This document shows positions 28,019 through 36,682 of a stretch of DNA of 64,000 nt, one piece after another. The DNA is taken from assembly GCA_016786865.1 (NCBI GenBank), contig JAEUVE010000015.1:62001-126000 (forward strand), read 5' to 3'. Position numbers and translations under genes: made by a program. A model generated the notes under the pieces. It searched no databases and had not been told where the DNA came from. It worked only from the letters and a program-made list of their open reading frames with translations. This DNA comes from Sediminibacterium sp. Its GTDB lineage: Bacteria; Bacteroidota; Bacteroidia; Chitinophagales; Chitinophagaceae. Numbering within the stretch: the first letter of the stretch is position 1; the number at the start of each line of letters is the position of its first letter.

Positions 28019-28876
28019 TTAAAATAGCCTGTTTTTAATCCTTGCCCCTTGTTGAAACAGGTAAATTCCACTCTTCAGCACCTGCCGACCAACCCACCCG
28101 CGGGTTCCCTGGTAATATTTTTCTACAAACAATTTCATTGAATTATAAAAGTATTGGTTGTAGCAGCTGCCCTGCCGGTCTGTACTGGCACCCTTGTAAT
28201 GTAATATCGTAACGCTGCCCAGGTAGTGATTTTCGTAGTTCAGATCGAGGATCCTTCTGCTCAGGTCTACATCTTCTCCGTACATAAAAAACCGCTCGTC
28301 GAAACCCTTCAGTTGATCCAGGATGTTTTTACGGGTCATCAGGAACGCACCAGCAAGAACTTCTACCCGATGGGTGGCAGTTTCGTCCAGGTTTCCCATG
28401 GCATACCGGTTCAAAACTGCAGATCGGGGAAATAGTGCGGCCAGGCCGCTCAGTTTAAAAAGGGCAGTCAATGGCGTTGGAAAAGCTCTTTTACTTTCCG
28501 GCAAAAAAACACCCGCCTCATTCACCATTCTTACCCCCACCCCTCCAACATGCGGATGTTGCTGAAAGTAGTTTACGCATTCACGAAGGGCTTTTTCCGG
28601 TAGAAGGGTATCCGGATTCAGGAATAATACATATTTACCCTGACTAATGGCCAGGCCCTGGTTATTGGCGCGGGAATAGCCATTATTGGCAACATTGGCG
28701 ATGACCCGGATGTTCGGAAACCTGGTTTGTACAACTCCCATCTCCACGGGCAGGGATTCATTGTCTACCACAATAATCTCGGATTCAATTCCGGAAAGCG
28801 CCAGCTGAACAGATTGAATGCAATCCGCCAGATAAGGGTAAACCCGGTAATTCACAATGATGACCGATAACAACAA
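28019..28876 (-). CDS. Family 2 glycosyltransferase
   Basis: 285 residues with a GT-A fold: SVIIVNYRVYPYL at the start, DNES, the DXD-like motif NPDT (about 95), and FDERFFMYGEDVDLSRR, which holds the ED pair of rhamnosyl- and related transferases. Probably adds a sugar to a cell-surface glycan. There is no ATG possible: an in-frame stop lies just upstream of the TTG TTG at 28876-28871, so a TTG start is required. Stands alone, facing away from the inositol monophosphatase gene. Confidence 0.9.
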   Translation of the reverse strand: MLLSVIIVNYRVYPYLADCIQSVQLALSGIESEIIVVDNESLPVEMGVVQTRFPNIRVIANVANNGYSRANNQGLAISQGKYVLFLNPDTLLPEKALRECVNYFQQHPHVGGVGVRMVNEAGVFLPESKRAFPTPLTALFKLSGLAALFPRSAVLNRYAMGNLDETATHRVEVLAGAFLMTRKNILDQLKGFDERFFMYGEDVDLSRRILDLNYENHYLGSVTILHYKGASTDRQGSCYNQYFYNSMKLFVEKYYQGTRGWVGRQVLKSGIYLFQQGARIKNRLF

Positions 28877-28944
28877 TGAGATGAATTATACCGTCAAAGA
28901 TGCCGAATCTGTACCAAAAATTACCAAATCAAATGAATCGGGGT

Positions 28945-28952
28945 TACTTTTG
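28945..28952 (+). promoter_or_regulatory. -7 box (TACTTTTG) directly before the inositol monophosphatase start
   Basis: Exact TAnnTTTG match ending only four bases before the ATG at 28957. The RNA start would fall at or near the A of the ATG, so the message may be leaderless. No clear -33 TTG was seen. Confidence 0.45.
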
Positions 28953-28956
28953 CAGT

Positions 28957-29733
28957 ATGCTGAAACACACATTATTAAAAGCCGCCGAAGCCGGAGCTGC
29001 AGAATTGCAGCGTTTTTTTAACGGAAGCTTTTCCGTAAGCAATAAAGAGGGCATCAACAACCTCGTAACAGAAGCCGATCATGCTGCCGAAAAAGCAATC
29101 ATGAGTGTGATCCAGGCAGACTATCCCGACCATTATATTCTGAGTGAAGAATCCGGAGAGCATATTCAGGATTCTTCTTATAAGTGGATCATCGATCCCA
29201 TCGACGGAACAGTGAATTTCGCCAACGGAATACCCATTTGCTGCGTGAGTATAGGGGTGGAGCGTGCAGGAAAAATGTTGATGGGTGCCGTATACAACCC
29301 CATCATGAACGAGCTTTTCTTTGCCCAAAAGGGATTTGGCGCTACATTAAACAATAAGCGCATACACGTTAGCGATAAAACAGAAGTCATCAAAAGTTGC
29401 CTGGTAACAGGATTCCCATATACCTATCTAGATGAGCCCAACGGTCCTATTCAGGTATTTGAAAAACTGATTCGTAAAGGTGTTCCGGTAAGAAGGCTGG
29501 GCAGCGCAGCCATTGATTTGTGCTGGGTAGCTGCGGGTAGATTCGACGGATTCTATGAGCATAAATTACAGGCTTGGGATAGTGCAGCAGGATTTCTGAT
29601 GGTGGAAGAAGCCGGCGGAAAAGTAACCGATTTCAACGGAGACTATTATTCTCCTTACCAGCCCCACTTGCTGGCGACCAACGGAAAAATACACGACGAG
29701 TTGCTCCGGATCATCAATGGAGGACTGTTTTAA
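28957..29733 (+). CDS. Inositol monophosphatase family protein
   Basis: 258 residues. Mg-dependent sugar-phosphate phosphatase signatures: ILSEESGE, IDPIDGTVNFANGIP (motif WIDPIDGT) and LQAWDSAAGFLMVEEAGG near the C-terminus. Could hydrolyse inositol-1-phosphate, CysQ-type bisphosphates or other small phosphates; the sequence does not decide. The ATG at 28957 starts the homology; the frame is open to 28900. First gene of a run with thiL (11 bases) and the S41 peptidase (18 bases). Confidence 0.93.
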   Translation: MLKHTLLKAAEAGAAELQRFFNGSFSVSNKEGINNLVTEADHAAEKAIMSVIQADYPDHYILSEESGEHIQDSSYKWIIDPIDGTVNFANGIPICCVSIGVERAGKMLMGAVYNPIMNELFFAQKGFGATLNNKRIHVSDKTEVIKSCLVTGFPYTYLDEPNGPIQVFEKLIRKGVPVRRLGSAAIDLCWVAAGRFDGFYEHKLQAWDSAAGFLMVEEAGGKVTDFNGDYYSPYQPHLLATNGKIHDELLRIINGGLF

Positions 29734-29744
29734 AACAACTGAAA

Positions 29745-30779
29745 ATGGAAGAAAGAACAGAGATTGCCAGTTTGGGGGAGTTCGGACTAATCGATCATCT
29801 TACAAAAAATATAGAACTGCAGCATGCCTCCACCATTCTGGGTGTGGGTGATGATGCCGCTGTAATTGATCATTTTGGCAAACAAACCGTGATCACTACC
29901 GATCTTTTACTGGAAGGGGTGCATTTTGATCTGATGTATACTCCATTGAAACACCTGGGATACAAATCGGTGGCAGTGAACCTCAGCGATGTATATGCCA
30001 TGAATGCAACACCCACGCATATTACCATGAGCATCGGTATCAGCAACCGGTTCAGTGTGGAGGCTTTGAATGAGTTTTATGAGGGCGTTTACTTTGCCTG
30101 CGAAAAATACGGTGTAGACCTGGTAGGCGGTGATACCACAAGTTCCGCAAAAGGATTTGTTATTTCCGTTACAGCCATTGGAGAAGTAGCACCCAATAAA
30201 TTTGTTAAAAGAAGTACTGCTCAAAAAGGAGACCTGATTTGCGTAAGCGGCGATCTGGGTGGCGCCTACCTGGGACTTACCCTGATGGAAAGAGAGAAAA
30301 GAATTTTCCAGGAAAATCCGCAGATTCAGCCAGACCTGGAAAATGAAAGCTATATCGTTGGAAGGTTGTTGAAACCGGAGCCAAGAAAAGACATCATTGC
30401 GTTTTTTGAAGAGAAAGAAATTGTACCCACTGCTATGATGGATGTAAGTGATGGTATCAGCAGCGAAGTGCTGCACATCTGCAAGCAATCTAATCTGGGT
30501 GCTGTCATCTATGAAGAAAAGCTGCCCATCTCAGATGAGAGCAGACGGGCTGCCTATAAGTTTGGACTCGATCCTACTGTTTGTGCGCTCAACGGGGGAG
30601 AAGATTATGAACTGATCTTTACCCTGAAGCAGGAAGACTACGACAAGATTGTGCTCAACGAAGAAATCAGTGTTATCGGCTATACCACAGATTCGGAAGA
30701 AGGCATTAAACTCTACACCAAGGGAGGAAACCGTTTCAATATTACTGCGCAGGGCTGGAATGCATTTCAGCAACCATAA
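29745..30779 (+). CDS. thiL: Thiamine-monophosphate kinase
   Basis: 344 residues, phosphorylates thiamine monophosphate to the active diphosphate. AIR-synthase fold with GVGDDAAVID and TTDLLLEGVHF (Mg-ATP binding) near the N-terminus, GGDTTSSAKGF in the middle and ALNGGEDYELIFTL in the C-terminal half, all typical. No thiamine riboswitch is visible in the short gap upstream, and other thi genes are absent from the window. Confidence 0.96.
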   Translation: MEERTEIASLGEFGLIDHLTKNIELQHASTILGVGDDAAVIDHFGKQTVITTDLLLEGVHFDLMYTPLKHLGYKSVAVNLSDVYAMNATPTHITMSIGISNRFSVEALNEFYEGVYFACEKYGVDLVGGDTTSSAKGFVISVTAIGEVAPNKFVKRSTAQKGDLICVSGDLGGAYLGLTLMEREKRIFQENPQIQPDLENESYIVGRLLKPEPRKDIIAFFEEKEIVPTAMMDVSDGISSEVLHICKQSNLGAVIYEEKLPISDESRRAAYKFGLDPTVCALNGGEDYELIFTLKQEDYDKIVLNEEISVIGYTTDSEEGIKLYTKGGNRFNITAQGWNAFQQP

Positions 30780-30797
30780 CACCCTAAGCCCCGCTGC

Positions 30798-32282
30798 ATG
30801 AGAATCATACTGCTGATTATTTTAGGATGCTTCGGTAACGGAATGCTGGCAAAAGGGCAGGAATCTTCCGTGGTAATGCAGCGGCTTGCACCTGCAGCAA
30901 TGCGTTCGGACCTGGTATTGCTGAAAAAAATTCTGGAAGCCAACCATCCGAGTCTTTACTGGTACAACAGCAAGGCATCCATAAACAGCAGTTTCGAAAC
31001 ACTGGAAAACAGTTTAACCGATTCTCTTACCACAATCGAATTCAGGAACCGGGTGGCAGGCTGGATCAGCGAGATCAAGTGCGGACATACGGTAGTAAGG
31101 CTTCCCAAAAAGGTCTCCCGTCAATTTCAACAGAATAAAGTAGCCATGTTTCCCTTACAGATAAAAGTATGGGGAGACAGTATGGTTGTTCTCAACAACC
31201 CTCGGCGGGGAGATACCCTGTTAACAAGAGGAACCATTCTGCTGTCTATTAATGGATACAACACAAAAGCGATAACAGATCGTATATTTAGCAGTATATC
31301 AACAGACGGGGATGCCCTTAATCACCGAAACCAGGTAGTAAGCAATTCCTTTCCCTTCTGGCATGCCCTGCATTTTGGAACAGATTCCGTTTACAGGATT
31401 CAATACGCAGATCCTGCGGGCAGAACAGCAACCACCACGATCCGTCCAATTTTACCGGCAGAGCGGCTTGCACAAAAAAAACAAAACGACAGTCTTGAAA
31501 CGGTAAGGGGTCCGGAGATCAGCAAAAGGAAAATGCAACAGTTGTCTCGCAGGTCGCTGATCATTGATACACTGCAACGTGCTGCGTTCATGCGGGTAAA
31601 TACATTCAGCAGGGGATCGTTAAAGTCTTTTTTTAGAAGGAGTTTCCGAAAGATGAATGCCCTGCAGGTAGAACACCTTGTAATAGACTTAAGAAACAAC
31701 AGCGGGGGTAAGGTAAGCAACAGTACTGCCTTAACAAAATACCTCAGCAAACAGCCTTTTAAAATAGGGGATACGGTGGCAGCCATCAGCAGAAAGTTTC
31801 GGTACAGCCGTTACATACAACCCGTTGTTCCTTTCTGGCTTGCCATGAATCTGGGTGCAGTAAAAGCAGCCGACGGCAGCATCCATTATCGCAGATATGA
31901 ACAACATTATTATTCGCCGAAAACCAGGCACCATTTCGATGGAAATATTTATTTACTGCAAGGAGGTTACACTTTTTCTGCAGCAACCATGTTTATTGCT
32001 GCATTGAAAAACCAGGATAATGTTACCATTATAGGAGAAGAAAGCGGTGGCGGATACTATGGAAATTCGGCCATGCTTTTACCCACGATTACCCTCCCCA
32101 AAAGCAGGTTGGGCGTAAGTCTGCCACTCTACAGACTGGTCATGGATAAAAACAGGGCCAAAGGAAGGGGGATTATTCCTGATATTCTTGTACCGCCTTC
32201 TTCAGCAGCCATCCGGGCAGGTGTAGATTTAAAAACAGACACAGTGCTTTCGCTGATCAAAACAAAAAAGCCCTCCCGCTGA
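30798..32282 (+). CDS. Secreted S41-family (tail-specific protease-like) peptidase
   Basis: 494 residues with a signal peptide (about 20 residues, to AKGQ). An N-terminal helical domain is followed by a PDZ-like region (about 110-160) and the S41 fold. S394 in GYTFSAATMF is the likely nucleophile, and GEESGGG follows 25 residues later as in the family. Probably a periplasmic or surface protease; the substrate is unknown. The last codons overlap the hairpin that terminates the convergent gene at 32316. Confidence 0.88.
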   Translation: MRIILLIILGCFGNGMLAKGQESSVVMQRLAPAAMRSDLVLLKKILEANHPSLYWYNSKASINSSFETLENSLTDSLTTIEFRNRVAGWISEIKCGHTVVRLPKKVSRQFQQNKVAMFPLQIKVWGDSMVVLNNPRRGDTLLTRGTILLSINGYNTKAITDRIFSSISTDGDALNHRNQVVSNSFPFWHALHFGTDSVYRIQYADPAGRTATTTIRPILPAERLAQKKQNDSLETVRGPEISKRKMQQLSRRSLIIDTLQRAAFMRVNTFSRGSLKSFFRRSFRKMNALQVEHLVIDLRNNSGGKVSNSTALTKYLSKQPFKIGDTVAAISRKFRYSRYIQPVVPFWLAMNLGAVKAADGSIHYRRYEQHYYSPKTRHHFDGNIYLLQGGYTFSAATMFIAALKNQDNVTIIGEESGGGYYGNSAMLLPTITLPKSRLGVSLPLYRLVMDKNRAKGRGIIPDILVPPSSAAIRAGVDLKTDTVLSLIKTKKPSR

Positions 32283-32293
32283 ATCGGGAAGGC
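32264..32293 (-). terminator. Intrinsic terminator of the recX-to-32316 run
   Basis: On the minus strand, stem GCCTTCCCG/CGGGAGGGC (one mismatch) with a short loop, followed by TTTTTT (32269-32264). It lies inside the last codons of the convergent S41 gene and ends the five-gene minus-strand run. Confidence 0.8.
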
Positions 32294-32315
32294 TTCGTAA
32301 AACAGATGGTTGGAA

Positions 32316-32705
32316 TTAATGCTTTTCTGCACCAGGCTTGCATTTTTCGGTCAGTTCATGAAACGCTTCATGCGCCGCAGTAATTAAAGTAGTTAATTCT
32401 TTGTCGGATTTTTTTGCTTTTACCCCCGCTTCCAGTTCGTTGCAGGCTGTAACCAGTTTCTTTAAAATGGGCTGTGCAACTTTGGCATCATACCCCGCAG
32501 GAGCAGTAGAAGCCTGCCAGGCTTTTGCTTTTGCAACCAATTCAGCGGCATTTGCACGTGCAGGTTTCAGGTTGCCCTCTTCAGCAGGATGGAATGTTTT
32601 GCTCATTACAGCATGGAAATCGTGCATTTGTTTCCAATCAGCTTGCTGGGCTGTTGCGGCAAAGGAAAAAATTGCAGCAATGGCCAGTACAAAAAATTTT
32701 TTCAT
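32316..32705 (-). CDS. Small periplasmic helical protein, His-rich, unknown
   Basis: 129 residues with a clear signal peptide (MKKFF to ATAQ). The mature ~110 residues look like a four-helix bundle with several His at helix positions (MHDFHAVMSKTFHPAEEGN and AAHEAFHEL). The pattern recalls cytochrome c'/c556 bundles, but there is no CXXCH, so covalent heme attachment is excluded; non-covalent metal or heme binding is possible. Strong -7 box 22 bases upstream gives it its own promoter inside the end of nagA. I do not recognise a named family. Confidence 0.75.
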   Translation of the reverse strand: MKKFFVLAIAAIFSFAATAQQADWKQMHDFHAVMSKTFHPAEEGNLKPARANAAELVAKAKAWQASTAPAGYDAKVAQPILKKLVTACNELEAGVKAKKSDKELTTLITAAHEAFHELTEKCKPGAEKH

Positions 32706-32723
32706 GTGCTTCTTGTTTAATTT

Positions 32724-33815
32724 TTACAAAGGTATGGTTATTCCAAATCGTTCATCTGTTGCTATTATATCAGCGGTATGACCTGGCTCCAGCAATCCGG
32801 TTATGCCTGGTTTCTGCATCAGTTGTGCAGGATAAAGGCTGCACATGCGCAGGGCTTCGCCAGGTTCAATGCCAACCTGCTGTACAAAATTCTGTACACA
32901 CTTCAGCATGGTAAGGGCAGAGCCACTCAGAACACCGTTTGCCTCATACCTGTCGCCGTTTAACCTATGCTGATAAGGGCCGTCGGTTGATTCGGTAACA
33001 GCATCGGTGATCGCAAACAGTCTTTCACCCAATTGTTTTTTGGCAATTCTGATGGCAGCAAAATCAACATGATATCCATCGGGTACAATACTGCTGCACA
33101 CGGTTGAATGGTTAAATACAGCGCCTACCACACCTGGAGCCCTGTGTTGCAAAGAACTCATTGCATTGTATAAATGCGTGGCGGCAGGTATTCCTTCATC
33201 AAAGGCTTTTATGGCTTCTTCGTAAGTGGCATTGGTGTGTCCGGCAGACAACACCACACTGTAAGACCGGATCAGCTCAACCACCTCCCTACTGCATACC
33301 TCAGGTGCAATGGTAATCATAGTGATTACTCCCTTGCCGTATTCGAGCAGCTCCCTGGCCTCTTTCAAAGAGGGAGAATGAATAAATGCAGCCTGGTGCG
33401 CTCCTTTTTTAACCTCATTGATCCAGGGGCCCTCAATATGCAATCCAATACAACCCAAACCGCCCTGCTCCCGGTAACTGCGCACAGCATCGATGCAGGC
33501 AAAAATGACTTCCCTGCTGTTGGTGGCTACCGTTGGCTGAAACCAGTGCGCCCCGCCGGATTTGCAATACTGATAAAGCAGTTCCAGCGATTTTGCATCA
33601 GGGTGCATACTCAATAATTTTCCGCCCGCTCCGTAAATCTGGAGATCAATCAGGGCAGGAGCAATCACCGGATAAACCTGCGCAGGCAGGCTGACCAGCT
33701 TTACGTTAGGAATAATTTCTTTTACAAAACCACCCTCAACAACCAATGTAGCATCTTCGTGCCACTGTTTTCCGGTAAATAGTTTTTGTGCAGAATAATA
33801 GCGTAGTTCCTTCAT
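32724..33815 (-). CDS. nagA: N-acetylglucosamine-6-phosphate deacetylase
   Basis: 363 residues. Removes acetate from GlcNAc-6-phosphate to give glucosamine-6-phosphate in amino-sugar recycling. Amidohydrolase TIM-barrel with LHIEGPWINEVKKGAH, SAGHTNATYEEA, THLYNAMSSLQHR and the catalytic Asp in FAITDAV. Metal-binding His residues in these motifs are present. No nagB or GlcNAc transporter is close; the enzyme may serve cell-wall recycling. Eleven bases after the nitrilase gene in the same run. Confidence 0.95.
   Translation of the reverse strand: MKELRYYSAQKLFTGKQWHEDATLVVEGGFVKEIIPNVKLVSLPAQVYPVIAPALIDLQIYGAGGKLLSMHPDAKSLELLYQYCKSGGAHWFQPTVATNSREVIFACIDAVRSYREQGGLGCIGLHIEGPWINEVKKGAHQAAFIHSPSLKEARELLEYGKGVITMITIAPEVCSREVVELIRSYSVVLSAGHTNATYEEAIKAFDEGIPAATHLYNAMSSLQHRAPGVVGAVFNHSTVCSSIVPDGYHVDFAAIRIAKKQLGERLFAITDAVTESTDGPYQHRLNGDRYEANGVLSGSALTMLKCVQNFVQQVGIEPGEALRMCSLYPAQLMQKPGITGLLEPGHTADIIATDERFGITIPL
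32727..32734 (-). promoter_or_regulatory. -7 box (TACCTTTG) for the small periplasmic protein
   Basis: Exact TAnnTTTG on the minus strand, 22 bases before the ATG at 32705 and overlapping the last codons of nagA. Confidence 0.45.
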
Positions 33816-33826
33816 CCTCTTTGTTA

Positions 33827-34615
33827 CTAATGTTCAATATTAAAATGATCCGCATCCTTCCAGAAAGGAAAACGGCTGCGGACCTCAGTCAGTTTGGCTT
33901 TATCCAATAAGTGCGTACTGATAACCTCCCTGCCAGACTCGGTGAAGAGGACCTCGCCCAGCGGATCAACCAGCATACTGTCTCCACTGTGTTCAATATC
34001 ATTGCCATCTTTGCCCACCCTGTTCACACCAACCACATAACACTGGTTTTCGATGGCCCTTGCGATCAATAACGATTTCCAGGCATGGCTTCTGCGTTCC
34101 GGCCAGTTGGCTACATACAGGAGCACATCAAATTCCGGGGCATCTTCAGATTGTTGTCTTGCCCATACCGGGAATCGCAGGTCATAACAGATTTGCAGAT
34201 TGAATTTCCATCCGTTTACACTGGTGATGAGTCTTTTATTGCCTGCTGTATAAAACCGGTCTTCCCCTGCAAAAGCAAAGCGGTGTCGTTTATCATATAC
34301 ACCCACAGTTCCGTTAGGCAATACCCAGAGCAGGCGATTGTAATATTGTTGGTCCGCTTCGATAATCAGCGATCCGGTTAAGATGATCTTATATTTCGCT
34401 GCAATCCGCTTCATCCATTGTACAGAAGGGCCATCCATGGTTTCGGCCAGTTCGGCCGGTTTCATACTGAACCCGGTAGAGAACATTTCCGGAAGCACCA
34501 CCAACTGTGCGGGTTGCTGAATGGATGCGATTTTTTCTTCAAACTGATGAAGGTTGGCCGTTTTATTTTCCCAGTGCAGGTTCGACTGGATCATGGTTAC
34601 AGAAAGTGTATTCAT
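33827..34615 (-). CDS. Nitrilase-superfamily amidohydrolase (omega-amidase-like)
   Basis: 262 residues with the Glu-Lys-Cys triad: E43 in VVLPEMFSTGF, Lys in YDKRHRF and Cys in QICYDLRFP. Sequence features (FSTGFSM, VANWPERR) match the YafV/omega-amidase group, which hydrolyses alpha-keto-glutaramate or succinamate in glutamine/methionine salvage metabolism. Cytoplasmic. It lies 15 bases after the lpxR-like gene and 11 before nagA; no functional link among these is evident. Confidence 0.92.
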   Translation of the reverse strand: MNTLSVTMIQSNLHWENKTANLHQFEEKIASIQQPAQLVVLPEMFSTGFSMKPAELAETMDGPSVQWMKRIAAKYKIILTGSLIIEADQQYYNRLLWVLPNGTVGVYDKRHRFAFAGEDRFYTAGNKRLITSVNGWKFNLQICYDLRFPVWARQQSEDAPEFDVLLYVANWPERRSHAWKSLLIARAIENQCYVVGVNRVGKDGNDIEHSGDSMLVDPLGEVLFTESGREVISTHLLDKAKLTEVRSRFPFWKDADHFNIEH

Positions 34616-34630
34616 AGAATCGCGTTCAAA

Positions 34631-35599
34631 TTAATGGATCCGGTATGCCAGTTGTATTCCACCATAACGTTGTGCACGGGTTTGTGCCGGTGTTTCTTTA
34701 GACTGGTACACCCATTCCAGTTTGCCGGTCCAGCGACCCTCAGCATAACAGACACCGATGGTTTGCTGAAACACAAAAGTAGCCGGATCCCGTGTTACTG
34801 CCGTGGTAGATTTGTTCAACAAACCACCCTGCAGGGTTCCATTGTATCCCTGTAATACCCCCTGCGGATACCAGTAGACAAAAAATTCATGGTTTCTTTT
34901 TGGTGTACCCGCACTTTTAGACAAACGGGCATTCCACAATGCACTTTCACTGTTTTGCTCAAATGCCCCCAACACCAACATGCCCCCCAACCGGGCCTGG
35001 ATAAATGTAGTTCCCAGACTGGCCTGTGCTACCGGCACCATTTTAAAGGCATTTGAAGCAACAAGGGTTTTGGCAAAACCAACCCCCAGATCAATTCCCA
35101 ACGCGTTCCCGATCTGGTACTGCCATCCGGTAAACCGGGCGTAGTTCAGCCAGCGGTGGTAGGTATTTTGCATGGCTTCACCCCCCGAAGCGGGACCCAA
35201 CAGGCTCAGCGATCCATTCCATTGAAAAAGGGCATCGTTTTTTAAAAAAACAGTTTGGGAATAATTGAGGTAAGTATACCCGCAATAAGGCCGGTCAATG
35301 TCCGACGGCGCTACCGTTTTGCGAATGAGTGGTGTAAAGATTTTCTGGCCCAGTTCCACGGAGTGGATTTTTTTCCGGTCTTTCCTGTTGGTTACAAACC
35401 CATAGTTCAGCATGAGGCCGTTGGTATAGTAAGCATCGTCCAGCTTAAACAAATAGGCGTCATTCTCTGTTTTGACAGAAAACTCCTGTGTATACGTTTG
35501 CCCGGTCTGGGTTTGGGAGCTGGCGCGTAAGCCCAGGCCACATGAAATCATTAGAAGCACACCGCGAAGAAAATTGGTTTTATGCTGCATATTATTCAT
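34631..35599 (-). CDS. LpxR-like lipid A 3'-O-deacylase (outer-membrane barrel)
   Basis: About 322 residues. After a signal peptide (to ASSQ), the mature protein has NDAYLFKLDDAYYTNGL, DRPYCGYTYL and LLGPASGGEAMQN, three hallmark segments of the LpxR family (DUF2219), which trims the 3' acyloxyacyl group of lipid A at the cell surface. The rest is a barrel of alternating strands. ATG at 35599 overlaps the recX stop; the ATG at 35590 is an equal alternative. It belongs to the same run as recX. Confidence 0.85.
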   Translation of the reverse strand: MNNMQHKTNFLRGVLLMISCGLGLRASSQTQTGQTYTQEFSVKTENDAYLFKLDDAYYTNGLMLNYGFVTNRKDRKKIHSVELGQKIFTPLIRKTVAPSDIDRPYCGYTYLNYSQTVFLKNDALFQWNGSLSLLGPASGGEAMQNTYHRWLNYARFTGWQYQIGNALGIDLGVGFAKTLVASNAFKMVPVAQASLGTTFIQARLGGMLVLGAFEQNSESALWNARLSKSAGTPKRNHEFFVYWYPQGVLQGYNGTLQGGLLNKSTTAVTRDPATFVFQQTIGVCYAEGRWTGKLEWVYQSKETPAQTRAQRYGGIQLAYRIH

Positions 35600-36077
35600 T
35601 GGATGAGGATCTGATTTTTTTAAGGATGGATTGAACCAAACCCGGTTCATACCCTTTTTGCATCAGGTAGGTTTTGGTTTTAACCTCCCGATTGATGTAT
35701 TGTTCGTCTTTCAAGGTCTGCCATTTAGCCCTGATCAGCTTTTCGGCCACAGCGGCATACTCCTCCTGATCAATTTCATCCAATCCTTTTTTGATATTGT
35801 ACTCACTCACCTTCTTTTGCCTGAGGGCGTAGACAATTTTGTTGATCCCCCATTTTTTTTGCCGGAAATACCCGCCGGCAAACTGACGGGCAAAACGCTC
35901 CTCATTCAGATAACCCTCTTCAATCAGCCTGGAAATCAATTGCTCCACATCTGTTTTCCGCAACCCGAGGCTGTACAATTTTTCCTTAACCTCGCTGTGG
36001 CAGCGCTCCTGGTAGCCGCAATAGTGCTTCAGCTTCATAAAAGCCTGTTCAGGGGTAGCGGTGGTTTTCCGGTTCAA
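35592..36077 (-). CDS. recX: RecX family regulator of RecA
   Basis: 161 residues of three-helix repeats. KLKHYCGYQERCHSEVKEKL and LIEEGYLNEERFARQFAGGY are the diagnostic RecX segments. It inhibits RecA filament growth. The proposed start is TTG at 36077; the first ATG (residue 14, 36038) would cut into conserved sequence. Unlike many bacteria, recX is not next to recA, which lies 25 kb away in this window. It overlaps the lpxR-like start by eight bases. Confidence 0.88.
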   Translation of the reverse strand: MNRKTTATPEQAFMKLKHYCGYQERCHSEVKEKLYSLGLRKTDVEQLISRLIEEGYLNEERFARQFAGGYFRQKKWGINKIVYALRQKKVSEYNIKKGLDEIDQEEYAAVAEKLIRAKWQTLKDEQYINREVKTKTYLMQKGYEPGLVQSILKKIRSSSNE

Positions 36078-36103
36078 CGGGTCGTTTTTTTCGGTAAAGT
36101 AGT

Positions 36104-36111
36104 TATATTTG
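36104..36111 (+). promoter_or_regulatory. -7 box (TATATTTG) for the orphan receiver gene
   Basis: Exact TAnnTTTG match 64 bases before the ATG at 36176, in the gap divergent from recX. Confidence 0.4.
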
Positions 36112-36175
36112 TTAATAAGCCATAATAACCTGCTTGCAATATCGTTATTCTTCGGCTACCCACACAATTGCAATT

Positions 36176-36595
36176 ATGTCTGTACCTAAACACAATGTTT
36201 GTTTAATCGACGACGATAAAATTTATCAGTTTACCGCCCGGAAAATATTGGAATCAACCGGTTTGGCGAAGAATATTCTTTCCTTTTACAACGGAAGCGA
36301 GGCCATTGGTTTCCTGAAGGAATCCGGAAACGGAGACCAGGAAAGGCTGCCGGATGTGATTTTCCTGGACATCAATATGCCGGTTATGAACGGCTGGCAG
36401 TTTCTGGAAGAATACCACAAAATCAACGACAGCCTGGGGAAAGCCATCACCATCTATGTGGTCAGCTCCTCGGTAGACGACTGCGATATCCAGAAATCAA
36501 GGGAATTTACCACGGTAACCGACTATATTGTAAAACCAATCAACCGGATTAAGTACCAGCAACTAATAGAACGGCTGAATACGGTAATGGATTAG
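36176..36595 (+). CDS. Single-domain response regulator
   Basis: 139 residues forming only a receiver domain: IDDD (11-14), phospho-acceptor D65 (FLDINMP), SSS and K in VKPIN. No output domain, so it acts by protein contact or phosphorelay, of the Rcp1-like type widespread in Bacteroidota. No kinase is adjacent; the orphan multi-PAS kinase at 5551 is a possible but unproven partner. ATG at 36176 selected as the start of the receiver fold. Confidence 0.9.
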   Translation: MSVPKHNVCLIDDDKIYQFTARKILESTGLAKNILSFYNGSEAIGFLKESGNGDQERLPDVIFLDINMPVMNGWQFLEEYHKINDSLGKAITIYVVSSSVDDCDIQKSREFTTVTDYIVKPINRIKYQQLIERLNTVMD

Positions 36596-36674
36596 CCAAT
36601 TCACCGTTTCCCAAAAGTTTTATACATTCTGATTTTGGGGATTATTTTGGTGACTGAATCTTAACATTTTACAG

Positions 36675-36682
36675 TAGGTTTG
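36675..36682 (+). promoter_or_regulatory. -7 box (TAGGTTTG) of dnaN
   Basis: Exact TAnnTTTG match 21 bases before the dnaN ATG. A TTTTG lies upstream at a longer than usual distance. Confidence 0.5.

Noticed and set aside
29734..29744. A thiamine riboswitch for thiL, or one for the pnuC operon
   Set aside because: The upstream gaps are too short (11 bases for thiL, overlap for pnuC) and no THI-box-like conserved sequence was seen.
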